In this document: positions 1 to 6,969 of the stretch, piece after piece
How positions within the stretch are numbered: the first letter of the stretch is position 1
Layout: every line of letters begins with the position of its first letter
From: Mesorhizobium sp. WSM4311
GTDB taxonomy: Bacteria > Pseudomonadota > Alphaproteobacteria > Rhizobiales > Rhizobiaceae
Length of the DNA: 64,000 bases
Assembly: GCF_002295115.1 (NCBI RefSeq)
Contig: NZ_NSFV01000004.1
Coordinates: forward strand, 372,001 to 436,000
Direction of reading: 5' to 3'
Notes under the pieces: model-generated
What the model saw: the letters and a program-made list of their open reading frames with translations, nothing else
What the model was told of the DNA's origin: nothing
Database searches by the model: none
Translations under genes and position numbers: made by a program

Positions 1-489
1 GCCGATCGAGCGCAGTGCATTGCGTGCTTTCGCGAATCCGGACGGGGAAACCAGGATGTCGACATCGCCCGAAGGCTTCATGAAATGGTCGTCATAGAGC
101 AGATGCTGCTGGAAGGGACCTTTGAGAAAGACGAAATCGATCTGCCTGTCGCGCAGCGCCCGATGGATCGCCATCGAATCCATGAGACAGGCGGCGTTCA
201 TCGACACCGTACGCCGGCGATAGGTGTCGAGCCATTGGAAAAGTACGGCGGGCCTTTCGGTGGCCGGGGCGCGCGACAGCGCTTTCAAAACGAAGGTGGC
301 GACCTTGTTCAGCCTGGCGATATCGGCGACGGCGGCGGCGGAAAGGCTCGGCGTCGACACATTGCCGGCCAGAGCCGCCGCGCCTGAGAAATACAACCGC
401 AGGCAGGCCTGCACATAGGCAATCTCGTCGGCACAGTCGGCGGCGCGCAGTCGTTCATAGGAACTTTCCGGCAAGGCCATTGAGCGCAT
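1..489 (-). CDS. Nucleotidyltransferase family protein of the lasso cluster (3' part cut by window edge)
   Basis: Only the first 163 residues are inside the window; the gene runs off the left edge. Residues 119-147 carry the recognisable part: an FVFLKGP segment followed by GDVDILV, whose two aspartates (D142, D144) fit the metal-binding DxD of the NTP_transf_5 (PF14907) nucleotidyltransferases. The gene diverges from the lasso precursor gene. Established knowledge: nucleotidyltransferases of this type recur in proteobacterial lasso clusters that also have an HPr-kinase-like enzyme, so a tailoring role on the peptide is a fair inference; the substrate is unknown. ATG at 489 sits only 3 nt after a GGAG; an in-frame ATG at 480 lies 12 nt after it, so the start is uncertain. 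Confidence 0.75.
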   Translation of the reverse strand, partial: MRSMALPESSYERLRAADCADEIAYVQACLRLYFSGAAALAGNVSTPSLSAAAVADIARLNKVATFVLKALSRAPATERPAVLFQWLDTYRRRTVSMNAACLMDSMAIHRALRDRQIDFVFLKGPFQQHLLYDDHFMKPSGDVDILVSPSGFAKARNALRSIG

Positions 490-711
490 GGTCTCCAAAA
501 TGCGGTTTGCGCGGCGTTTATGCTGCAAGTGCGAAACAAAGCATCCTCAAAAACCTGGACGCCGTAAAGTCTTTCCTTTCGCAGTGCGAAATTTTGCAAC
601 CAGAGCGTTTGCCGCGCTTCCTCGATGCGGCGCAACATTCGGCTGAAATTCCGACGCAATCGTGGCGCTACAGTTGATCATCGACACCGGCTGGCTGACA
701 AGAATCCATCA

Positions 712-729
712 TTTTAGACATGCCTAAAA
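712..729. promoter_or_regulatory. Near-perfect palindrome, candidate operator
   Basis: TTTTAGACATGCCTAAAA matches its own reverse complement at 16 of 18 positions. The TTTTAG/CTAAAA half-sites resemble palindromes bound by DtxR/MntR-type metal regulators, but that likeness is from memory and is an inference. It lies between the divergent nucleotidyltransferase and precursor genes. Confidence 0.4.
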
Positions 730-901
730 AAGCGTCATCGCCATGAGCTTTTTATGCAAGCAAATTCAATTGCTTAAAGAATCGCCCGTGCTGAAGGCAG
801 ACTGCACCGAGCTTCGGCTCGACAGAGGCGGAATCTTGAGCATTTCGCACACGCATGGTGACGCCCGCAACCCGTAATTGATTAACCAGAAGTAAATCCG
901 G

Positions 902-932
902 CTTGACTCATAAATGTTGCTATGCAGCTATT
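902..932 (+). promoter_or_regulatory. Possible sigma-70-type promoter of the lasso precursor gene
   Basis: A CTTGAC hexamer at 902-907 equals the rhizobial -35 consensus. At the expected distance only weak -10 candidates are seen (AGCTAT at 926-931 after a 17-bp spacer from TTGACT). It lies about 70 bp before the precursor start. Transcript-end mapping would decide. Confidence 0.3.
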
Positions 933-997
933 GCATCGCAGCATGAAAGTGCTGACGGCACTCGACAGGCCGTTTCCAGTCCTCAGTGGAGAGTAAA

Positions 998-1150
998 ATG
1001 GAACAGAATGTTGAAAAGCATGAGTACGAAACGCCAAGCCTGACGGTCCATGGTTCGATCGAAACCATTACCCAGGGCGGTGGCGGCAGCACGGCAATCG
1101 ACGCGTCGTTTCCGGCGCACACCCCGATTGGCGATCTGACGTTCTCCTGA
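998..1150 (+). CDS. Lasso peptide precursor (A protein)
   Basis: This is a 50-residue peptide with a GGAG box 6 nt before its ATG. The predicted leader (residues 1-26) carries the RRE-recognition pattern Y10-x2-P13-x-L15-x3-G19 and ends in Thr-Gln, giving the conserved Thr at -2. The predicted 24-residue core starts at Gly27. Its first nine residues, GGGGSTAID, place Asp at core position 9, so a Gly1-Asp9 nine-membered macrolactam ring (class II) is expected. The core contains F12, H15 and F23 as possible steric plugs and ends GDLTFS. The C-terminal Ser is the site modified by lasso kinases such as PadeK and ThcoK, and such a kinase gene lies downstream. The cleavage site and ring are predicted, not shown. 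Confidence 0.9.
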   Translation: MEQNVEKHEYETPSLTVHGSIETITQGGGGSTAIDASFPAHTPIGDLTFS

Positions 1151-1162
1151 GACTAGCTTGGT

Positions 1163-1190
1163 TCTGGAGGAGTGACGTTGGGCCTCCAGG
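1163..1190 (+). terminator. Stem-loop 1 between precursor and B1 genes
   Basis: CTGGAGG (1164-1170) pairs with CCTCCAG (1183-1189) around a 12-nt loop, extendable by one G-U pair. It starts 13 nt after the precursor stop and has no U tract, so stabilising the short precursor message is more likely than termination. Confidence 0.55.
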
Positions 1191-1211
1191 ATTGAAGACC
1201 GCAAATGGAGC

Positions 1212-1246
1212 CGGGGATGAAAATCCCCGACTTTCCGCTTTTTGAA
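1212..1246 (+). terminator. Stem-loop 2 with GAAA tetraloop, attenuator-like
   Basis: CGGGGAT (1212-1218) and ATCCCCG (1223-1229) form a 7-bp stem closed by a GAAA (GNRA) loop. A pyrimidine-rich stretch ending in TTTTT follows. Its place between the precursor and biosynthetic genes fits partial termination, which would make precursor transcripts exceed enzyme transcripts, as inferred for other proteobacterial lasso clusters. Confidence 0.55.
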
Positions 1247-1287
1247 CTGACGACGCGTAGACCGTGTGTTGCTAACGAGGTTTTGGC

Positions 1288-1587
1288 ATGAACTGGAACC
1301 CATCCGAGCACGATTGCGTAAGGGCCACCGGGGATGCGGTGGCCTGTGAATTCGGCGATGGCCTGGCGCTTCTCAACCTGAAATCCAATATCTATTACAG
1401 CCTCAACAGCGTCGGTGCGTTCATCTGGGAGCAGATCCAGGAGCCGAAGTCGATCGCCGATATCCGCAGCGCCGTGCTTGCGCGCTACAATGTCGACGCC
1501 GAGCGCTGCAAGGCTGACGTCGACGCCTTGCTTAAGGGCTTCGCCGAAAACGGACTTGCGAGGCTGCACAATGAGGCACTTGTCTAG
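1288..1587 (+). CDS. Lasso peptide B1 protein (PqqD-like RiPP recognition element)
   Basis: This 99-residue stand-alone PqqD-family protein has the winged-helix RiPP recognition element fold typical of lasso B1 proteins. A beta-rich N-terminal part (FGDGLALLNLKSNIYYSLN, residues 22-40) is followed by GAFIWEQI and the helical C-terminal half. In the family, this protein binds the leader at the YxxP motif and presents it to the B2 protease. Start ATG follows GAGG by 7 nt. It is the first gene after the two stem-loops and overlaps the B2 gene by 17 nt, indicating translational coupling. Confidence 0.9.
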   Translation: MNWNPSEHDCVRATGDAVACEFGDGLALLNLKSNIYYSLNSVGAFIWEQIQEPKSIADIRSAVLARYNVDAERCKADVDALLKGFAENGLARLHNEALV

Positions 1588-2086
1588 GCAGGTTCCGCAG
1601 AAGGCCATGATCTCGCGGCAGAGACCTGCGATGGACCAAAGACCGAGGCCTGCCAAACGCCGGCCCGGCCGGGGATTGGCCAGGATCCTGTCCCTGAGCG
1701 GCTCGGAAGCCCTTTTCCTCTGCCACTGCCTGCTGGTGGTCGCGACCGTCCGGCTGGGGCTGACCTTGTTTTCCTACAACCGTGTTCGCGGCATGGTGAC
1801 CCGGCTCGACGCGCGCCAGTGCGCCAGCATGGGCGAACTGCGGCTCGTCGCCTGGGGGGTTGCCGCGGCCGCACGGTTCGTGCCGCGCGCCACCTGCCTT
1901 ACCCAGGCGCTTTCGGGCCAATACATTCTCGCACGCCAGGGCAATGCCTCCAACATCCGCATCGGCATCGAACGCGGCACGGGCGAGCAGTTGAAGGCGC
2001 ATGCCTGGCTGGTCAGCGACAACCATGTCGTGCTTGGCGGCTCCGTCGATGGTTTCGCGCATCTGGTCGACCACGGCAGCCGATGA
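1571..2086 (+). CDS. Lasso peptide B2 leader peptidase (transglutaminase-like cysteine protease)
   Basis: This 171-residue protein matches the lasso B2 (Transglut_core3-type) family, which removes the leader after the Thr-x dipeptide. The catalytic Cys109 lies in ATCLTQAL and the catalytic His144 in KAHAWL. The spacing and the GN-S-x-R-I-G-I segment between them are as in the family. The third triad residue is not obvious: the usual Asp position after His is occupied by a VLGG turn, as in several stand-alone B2 proteins. The N-terminal 35 residues are basic and poorly conserved. ATG 1571 is preferred because GAGG lies 7 nt upstream; an ATG at 1607 is the alternative. The stop overlaps the next start (ATGA). 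Confidence 0.9.
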   Translation: MRHLSRQVPQKAMISRQRPAMDQRPRPAKRRPGRGLARILSLSGSEALFLCHCLLVVATVRLGLTLFSYNRVRGMVTRLDARQCASMGELRLVAWGVAAAARFVPRATCLTQALSGQYILARQGNASNIRIGIERGTGEQLKAHAWLVSDNHVVLGGSVDGFAHLVDHGSR

Positions 2087-4068
2087 GCGGCGTGGTCGGA
2101 ATCCTGCTGCGACAGGGACACGCTGTAGCGGTCCGGGGACACGCGGTAGCGGTCCGAGGACACGCTGAAACGGTCCGGGGACACGCGCCGGCGGACGCGG
2201 CGACCGATATCCAGCGGATGCTGGCCCGCATGCGCCATCGCGGTCCCGACGGAAATTCATGGTGGCTGGACAGCGCCGTCGCCCTTGGCCACGCCTGGCT
2301 CAACACCACGGATGAAGCCGGCCCCGGCCCGCTGACGATGGCCGGCGGCAAGCTCGCCATCACCGCCGATTGCCGGCTGGACAATCGCGACGAGCTGATG
2401 GCGAGGCTTGGCATACGCGACAGGTCGGTTGCGGACGCCGTATTGCTGATGCGGGCCTATCTGCGCTGGGGCGAAGCCTGCCCCGTGCATCTGCAGGGCG
2501 ATTTCGCCTTTGCCATCTGGGACGCCGAGCGGCAGCTGCTGTTCTGCGCGCGCGACCATTTCGGGGTCAAGCCATTCTACTACCACGCGGCGGACCGGCG
2601 TTTTGCCTTTGCCTCCGAGATCGGGCCTATGCTTGGGCTTGACGGGGTCGGCGCGCGCATCAGCGAGCATCGGATTTCGGGATTCCTGGCCGGGCTTCCC
2701 GACGACCCGCAATCCACCCCCTACAGCGATATCTTCAGCCTGCCGGCGCGTCACAGCCTGACGGTCACCGCGCAACAAGTGGTGCTGCGCCGATACTGGC
2801 AGATCGAGCCGTCGGCACGACCGCCGCGGTCGGATGCGGCGGAGGAATTCGCGCATCTGTTTTCGCAATCGGTGCGCAATCGCATGCGCGGAAGCCCGTC
2901 CGTCGGCGCGATGCTGAGCGGCGGCCTCGATTCCTCCTCGATCGCCTGTGTCGCCGGCCTGCAGAACGCCGCCGAGCGGAAACCCAGGCTGCCGACCTTT
3001 TCGCTGGTTTTCGAGAAGGGCTCGTCGATGGACGAACGGGTCTTCATCGATGCGGTGCTCGATCAGCAGAAGACCGATCCGACATTGATCCCCGTCGGCA
3101 ATTATGCGCCCTTCGCCGAGTTCGAACGGGTGCTGGAGGAACAGGAGGGCACCTTCCTGGCGCCGGGCCTGACGCTGACCCGCGGCATCTACCGGACGGC
3201 GGGCGCAAAAGGCGTCAAGGTGCTGCTCGACGGCCATGGCGGCGACGAGGTCGTCTCACAGGGACATGGCCATCTGCACGAGCTTGCCAATGGCGGAAGG
3301 TGGCTGGACCTTTGGCGCGAGGTTCGCAGCGCCTCCAACACCTATGGCGACAGCACGCACGGCCTTTATTTCCAGTTCCTGACCCTTTACGGACCGGCCT
3401 GGCGCATCGCCAAGGCGAGACAGCTGGCGAACCGTGCCCTCAACAGGATACGCAAGCCCACGCAAATGCAGCGCGGCCGCAGCTGGCGCGACCTGATCAA
3501 TCCGGACCTGGCCAGGCGGACCGAACTCATCGACCGCTTCCATCGGGCCGGCTACATGCCGCCCGGCGTCCAGGCCAGCGACGCGCTCAGCCATCGCTGG
3601 ATCCTGTCCAACGGCTATGTGCCGCACTCTTTCGAAGTGCTCGACAAGGCCGCTGCCAATTTCGGCGTCGAGCCGCGCTATCCGTTCTGGGACAAGCCGC
3701 TGGTCGAATTCTGCCTGGCGCTGCCGGGCGAGGAGAAACTCAGCCACGGCTTTGGCCGCTACGTGTTGCGGCGGGCGATGGAGGGCATCCTGCCGGCAGC
3801 GGTGCAGTGGCGGCGCGACAAGATCGATTTCACCGCCAATCTCGTCAACGGCATGGTGCGCAACCACCGCGACCTCCTGCAACAGCTACTGGTTTCGGAT
3901 GCCGGCCGTATCGCGCCCTATGTCAACCTGCCGCAGGTGAGCGCCGCCTATGCGCGGCTGCTGCGCCAGCCCGATCAGGCAGCGCCGCTGGATGTCCAGT
4001 ATGTCTGGCGTTCGGCCTCGCTGTCGTTGTGGCTGCGGCAGGTCCAGCACGGCGGGAGCCCCGCATGA
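2083..4068 (+). CDS. Lasso peptide C protein, asparagine-synthetase-like macrolactam synthetase
   Basis: This 661-residue homologue of asparagine synthetase B adenylates the ring Asp/Glu side chain and joins it to the core N-terminus. The glutaminase-like N-terminal domain begins MSGVVG: the nucleophilic Cys of true Asn synthetases is absent, as expected because no ammonia is needed. The HRGPDG and GHAWL motifs are present. The synthetase domain has the PP-loop SGGLDSS (from residue 279) and DGHGGDE (from residue 383). An unusual insertion of VRGHA-containing repeats occupies residues 12-35. Gene start ATGA overlaps the B2 stop, and its stop overlaps the kinase start. Length is somewhat above the usual family size, partly because of the repeats. 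Confidence 0.92.
   Translation: MSGVVGILLRQGHAVAVRGHAVAVRGHAETVRGHAPADAATDIQRMLARMRHRGPDGNSWWLDSAVALGHAWLNTTDEAGPGPLTMAGGKLAITADCRLDNRDELMARLGIRDRSVADAVLLMRAYLRWGEACPVHLQGDFAFAIWDAERQLLFCARDHFGVKPFYYHAADRRFAFASEIGPMLGLDGVGARISEHRISGFLAGLPDDPQSTPYSDIFSLPARHSLTVTAQQVVLRRYWQIEPSARPPRSDAAEEFAHLFSQSVRNRMRGSPSVGAMLSGGLDSSSIACVAGLQNAAERKPRLPTFSLVFEKGSSMDERVFIDAVLDQQKTDPTLIPVGNYAPFAEFERVLEEQEGTFLAPGLTLTRGIYRTAGAKGVKVLLDGHGGDEVVSQGHGHLHELANGGRWLDLWREVRSASNTYGDSTHGLYFQFLTLYGPAWRIAKARQLANRALNRIRKPTQMQRGRSWRDLINPDLARRTELIDRFHRAGYMPPGVQASDALSHRWILSNGYVPHSFEVLDKAAANFGVEPRYPFWDKPLVEFCLALPGEEKLSHGFGRYVLRRAMEGILPAAVQWRRDKIDFTANLVNGMVRNHRDLLQQLLVSDAGRIAPYVNLPQVSAAYARLLRQPDQAAPLDVQYVWRSASLSLWLRQVQHGGSPA
2116..2187 (+). 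repeat. In-frame 21-bp minisatellite inside the lasso cyclase gene
   Basis: Three 21-bp units (2116-2136, 2137-2157, 2158-2178) plus a 9-bp partial unit encode repeats of GHAVAVR. Units differ at only a few positions, pointing to recent expansion. The repeat lies just after the first beta strand of the N-terminal domain, where homologues normally have a short loop. Because 21 is divisible by 3, copy-number changes would keep the frame. Confidence 0.85.
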
Positions 4069-5093
4069 TGCCGCGCAACCAGCCGCTCGCCACATATGTC
4101 GGCGATCCCCCCCATGGCCGGACCACGAGGGAGCGTCGCTACTACCGGGCTTACGGCCTGACCGTGGCGTCCGACGTGGCGCTGCCCGAGCTGGAGCCGG
4201 CGGAGCCGGCTGCGGCGGATATACTGATCGCCATCGGCACGATCGACATGCCGAAGCCTTCGTCCGAGGCCGCGACGATCTTCCGCTTTGAGCCGGACCG
4301 GCAATATCTGGCTTGGCATGCCGTCGGCGCCTTCCTGATCAGCGATGCCAGCCGCATCGACATCGAGCCGGCACCCGGCGTGGATGACGCCCTGCTTGCC
4401 TTTCCATTGCTTGGGCCGGTGATGGCGCTGCTGCTGCACCAGCGCAGCCTGCTCGTCCTGCATGCCAGCGCCATCGCGGTGGCCGGCAGGGGAGCCATCT
4501 TCATGGGCGACAAGGGTGCCGGCAAATCGACCACGGCAAGCGCCATGATCCGGGCCGGTCATCATCTGCTTACCGACGATGTCGTGGCGCTCGATCTCGC
4601 CAGGCCGGACGCGCCGATGATCGTTCCGGGCTTTCCCCAGATCAAGCTTGCCGCGGACGCCGCGGCCGCGATCTCGCTTGGCCAGGCGGAGGTGCGGCCG
4701 CAAGTGCATCCGGCGATCGAGAAGATGCAGCACCGCCTGCATGGCGCCTTCTCCGGCGGCATGGTGCCGGCGACCAGGATCTATGTCCTCGAGCGCGGTG
4801 CGAAGGCCGCGATCACGCCCTTGCCCGGCATTGCCGCCCTGCCGGCGATCATCAAGTTCTCCTATGTGACGCGGTTCGGCCGCGCGGCGCTCCCTGGCGA
4901 TTTCGCGGCGCTGCATCTTCGCCAATGTTCAGCAATCGCTAACCATATCGGCGTCTTCCGGCTGGAAGTTCCGACCGGCCTCGACAGGATTGGCGAGGCC
5001 GTGGCGCTGATCGAAGGCGACCTGGCGGCCGGGGATCTGGCGGCCCCGGACCTCACGACCAGAGAGCTGGCGGCCGGCCGTCGGCGGCGGTGA
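4065..5093 (+). CDS. HPr-kinase-like lasso peptide kinase
   Basis: This 342-residue protein is related to the HPr serine kinase C-terminal domain. The P-loop is GDKGAGKST (residues 148-156, Lys154), followed by the acidic pair TDD (D171, D172) and a VPGFPQIKL segment characteristic of lasso-associated kinases. The N-terminal part (YYRAYGLTVASDVALPEL) matches the degenerate N-domain seen in the same group. Characterised relatives (PadeK, ThcoK) phosphorylate the C-terminal Ser hydroxyl of the lasso precursor. The precursor here ends in Ser, so the same reaction is predicted. The start (ATGATG) overlaps the cyclase stop. The C-terminus carries four DLAAx-type pentapeptide repeats and a basic end. 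Confidence 0.85.
   Translation: MMPRNQPLATYVGDPPHGRTTRERRYYRAYGLTVASDVALPELEPAEPAAADILIAIGTIDMPKPSSEAATIFRFEPDRQYLAWHAVGAFLISDASRIDIEPAPGVDDALLAFPLLGPVMALLLHQRSLLVLHASAIAVAGRGAIFMGDKGAGKSTTASAMIRAGHHLLTDDVVALDLARPDAPMIVPGFPQIKLAADAAAAISLGQAEVRPQVHPAIEKMQHRLHGAFSGGMVPATRIYVLERGAKAAITPLPGIAALPAIIKFSYVTRFGRAALPGDFAALHLRQCSAIANHIGVFRLEVPTGLDRIGEAVALIEGDLAAGDLAAPDLTTRELAAGRRRR
5019..5078 (+). repeat. 15-bp tandem repeat at the 3' end of the lasso kinase gene
   Basis: Four consecutive 15-bp units encode DLAAG, DLAAP, DLTTR and ELAAG. The first, second and fourth are close copies and the third is degenerate. It extends the kinase C-terminus beyond the catalytic fold and is the second in-frame repeat in this operon. 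Confidence 0.75.
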
Positions 5094-6946
5094 GCGCAAT
5101 CATGTCGAAATCTTCGATCCTTCGCCTGTCGCTGTTTCGCGATGTCGCCGCGTTCGGCGCCGTCATCGCCCAGATCGGCGGGCGGCGGACCTGGACGGCA
5201 CTGCTGTTCCTGATCCTCGGCAGCCTGACGGAAGGCATTTCGATCCTGCTGCTTGTGCCGCTGCTGCACCTGGTCGGGCGCGCCGACCAGGATTTCGCGG
5301 TCCGCTTGCCGAACAATGATTTCGTGCGCTGGCTGGTGCCCGAGGGAACGCTGCAACTGACGACGGTGCTGTGCGCGCTGGTCGGGCTCGTTGCCGTGCA
5401 GGCAGCATTCAACCGATTCAAGTCGGTCTACATGGCCAGGCTTCTCTTCGATTTCGTCAACCGTTTGCGCATGAACCTGTTCGAGAGCATCGGCAAGGCG
5501 CGCTGGGGCGTGTTCTCGCGCATGCGAAGCTCCGATCTCGACCATGCCCTGACCGGCGACATCGATCGCGTCCAGGGCGCCGCCTTCTCGCTTTTGATGC
5601 TGGTGCAGATCGCGGTGCTTTTGGTGGGCTATCTCGTGATCTCGATGTTCATCTCGCCGGTGATGACGGCGTTTGCGATCGTCATCGGCATCGTGATGTT
5701 CATAGCGCTGCAGCCGTTTCGCGCGCGCGCCACCGCTTTCGGGCGTGTCCTGACCAGCAATCGCCAGGATCAGTACCGCACGGTCTCGGAGTTCCTCGGC
5801 GGCATCAAGGTGGCCAAGAGCCTGAATGTCGAGGCCAGCTATTTCGCGCAGTTGCGGTCGACGTTGGAAAAGATGAAGGCCGACAATATCGACTATGTGC
5901 GCAACAGCTCGATCGGCACCGCGGTGTTCCAGGTGGCGAGCGTGGTAGGCCTCAGCCTGTTCATCTATGTGGCGCTGGTCCGCTTCAACCTGTCGCTGGC
6001 CGAGATTGTCGTTCTGCTTCTCGTCTTCATGCGCATCGCGCCGCGCTTCATGGACATGCAGACGCAGGCCCAGCAGGTGCTGATCAACCTGCCTGCCTAT
6101 ACGGCCATGCGCAGCCTGCAGGCCCGTTTCGAAGCCGAGCGCGAACCCGGCCATGCCGAATCCGGGGATGCCGGCAAGCTGTCGCTCGATACCGGGCTGA
6201 ACATTCGCGGCGTCTCCTTCGGCTACGACGACGGCTCCGGCAAGGCAGTGGTGAGCGACATCACCTTCGGTCTCCCTGCCGGAAAAGTCACCGCCCTGAT
6301 CGGCCCCTCGGGATCGGGCAAGAGCACGATCGCCGACATGCTGCTCGGCCTGCTCGAGCCGACCGCCGGCAAGATCCTGGTCGACGGCGTCGAGATCGAT
6401 GCCGGCAATCGCCGGCGCTGGCGTGATCAGGTGGCCTATGTGCCGCAGGACGTGTTCCTGCTGCATGACACGATCGCGGCGAACCTGCGCCTTGCCGCGC
6501 CGCAGGCCAGCGACGACGATCTGTGGATCGCGCTGCGCGCCGCTCATGCCGGTGACTTCGTCGAACGGCTCGACCTGCAGCTCAAGACGGTGGTCGGCGA
6601 CCGCGGCGTGCGGCTCTCCGGCGGCGAGCGCCAGCGCATTGCGCTGGCGCGTGCGCTGCTGCGCAAGCCGTCGCTGCTCATCCTCGATGAGGCGACCAGC
6701 GCGCTCGACTGGCAGAACCAGTCGCTGATCGCCCGGTCGATCGACGGCTTGCGCGGCGCGATGACCATCCTGACCATCGCGCACCGGCCATCGATGATCG
6801 CCTTCGCCGACTGGGTGGTGGCGATGGAAGACGGCCGTATCGTGGAGGTCGGCCAGTATCAGCGGCTGAAGGCCAAGCCGGCGAGCCGGCTGTCGAGGAT
6901 GCTGTCGGGGGAACAATCGGAAACCGAACCCGCCGATGTGGCCTGA
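5090..6946 (+). CDS. ABC transporter D protein, probable lasso peptide exporter
   Basis: This 618-residue half-transporter has a transmembrane domain (about residues 1-350) followed by a nucleotide-binding domain. Walker A is GPSGSGKST (from residue 405, Lys411), the signature is LSGGERQR (from residue 509), and Walker B is LLILDEATSALD. No N-terminal peptidase C39 domain is present, as expected when B2 has already removed the leader. Family members export the mature peptide and give self-immunity. Start GTG overlaps the kinase stop by 4 nt (GTGA), and an ATG 12 nt downstream is the alternative start. It is the last gene of the operon and converges with the SyrA-like gene. Confidence 0.88.
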   Translation: MSAIMSKSSILRLSLFRDVAAFGAVIAQIGGRRTWTALLFLILGSLTEGISILLLVPLLHLVGRADQDFAVRLPNNDFVRWLVPEGTLQLTTVLCALVGLVAVQAAFNRFKSVYMARLLFDFVNRLRMNLFESIGKARWGVFSRMRSSDLDHALTGDIDRVQGAAFSLLMLVQIAVLLVGYLVISMFISPVMTAFAIVIGIVMFIALQPFRARATAFGRVLTSNRQDQYRTVSEFLGGIKVAKSLNVEASYFAQLRSTLEKMKADNIDYVRNSSIGTAVFQVASVVGLSLFIYVALVRFNLSLAEIVVLLLVFMRIAPRFMDMQTQAQQVLINLPAYTAMRSLQARFEAEREPGHAESGDAGKLSLDTGLNIRGVSFGYDDGSGKAVVSDITFGLPAGKVTALIGPSGSGKSTIADMLLGLLEPTAGKILVDGVEIDAGNRRRWRDQVAYVPQDVFLLHDTIAANLRLAAPQASDDDLWIALRAAHAGDFVERLDLQLKTVVGDRGVRLSGGERQRIALARALLRKPSLLILDEATSALDWQNQSLIARSIDGLRGAMTILTIAHRPSMIAFADWVVAMEDGRIVEVGQYQRLKAKPASRLSRMLSGEQSETEPADVA

Positions 6947-6969
6947 GGCCGCGGATACCTTTGCAGGAG

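Larger units (their letters stand above)
490..997. promoter_or_regulatory. Divergent intergenic region controlling the lasso cluster
   Basis: No convincing coding frame is seen in these 508 bases. The stretch around 700-780 is clearly AT-richer than the flanking genes. It contains an 18-bp near-palindrome at 712-729, a small stem-loop with a TTCG tetraloop (CGAGC/GCTCG, 808-821), and a CTTGAC box at 902-907 that matches the -35 element of rhizobial housekeeping promoters. The matching -10 near 926-932 is poor. Promoters for both the nucleotidyltransferase gene and the precursor gene must lie here. Confidence 0.6.

Noticed and set aside
1163..1246. The two stem-loops considered as a riboswitch
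   Set aside because: They are simple hairpins after a stop codon, without a conserved aptamer core.
2116..2187. Tandem 21-bp units considered as a CRISPR-like array
   Set aside because: Units are contiguous with no spacers and lie in frame inside a gene.
4862..6916. 684-codon open frame antisense to the lasso ABC transporter gene
   Set aside because: The composition is that of a shadow frame in GC-rich DNA (His, Arg, Gln rich, no domain), while the plus strand has all ABC motifs.
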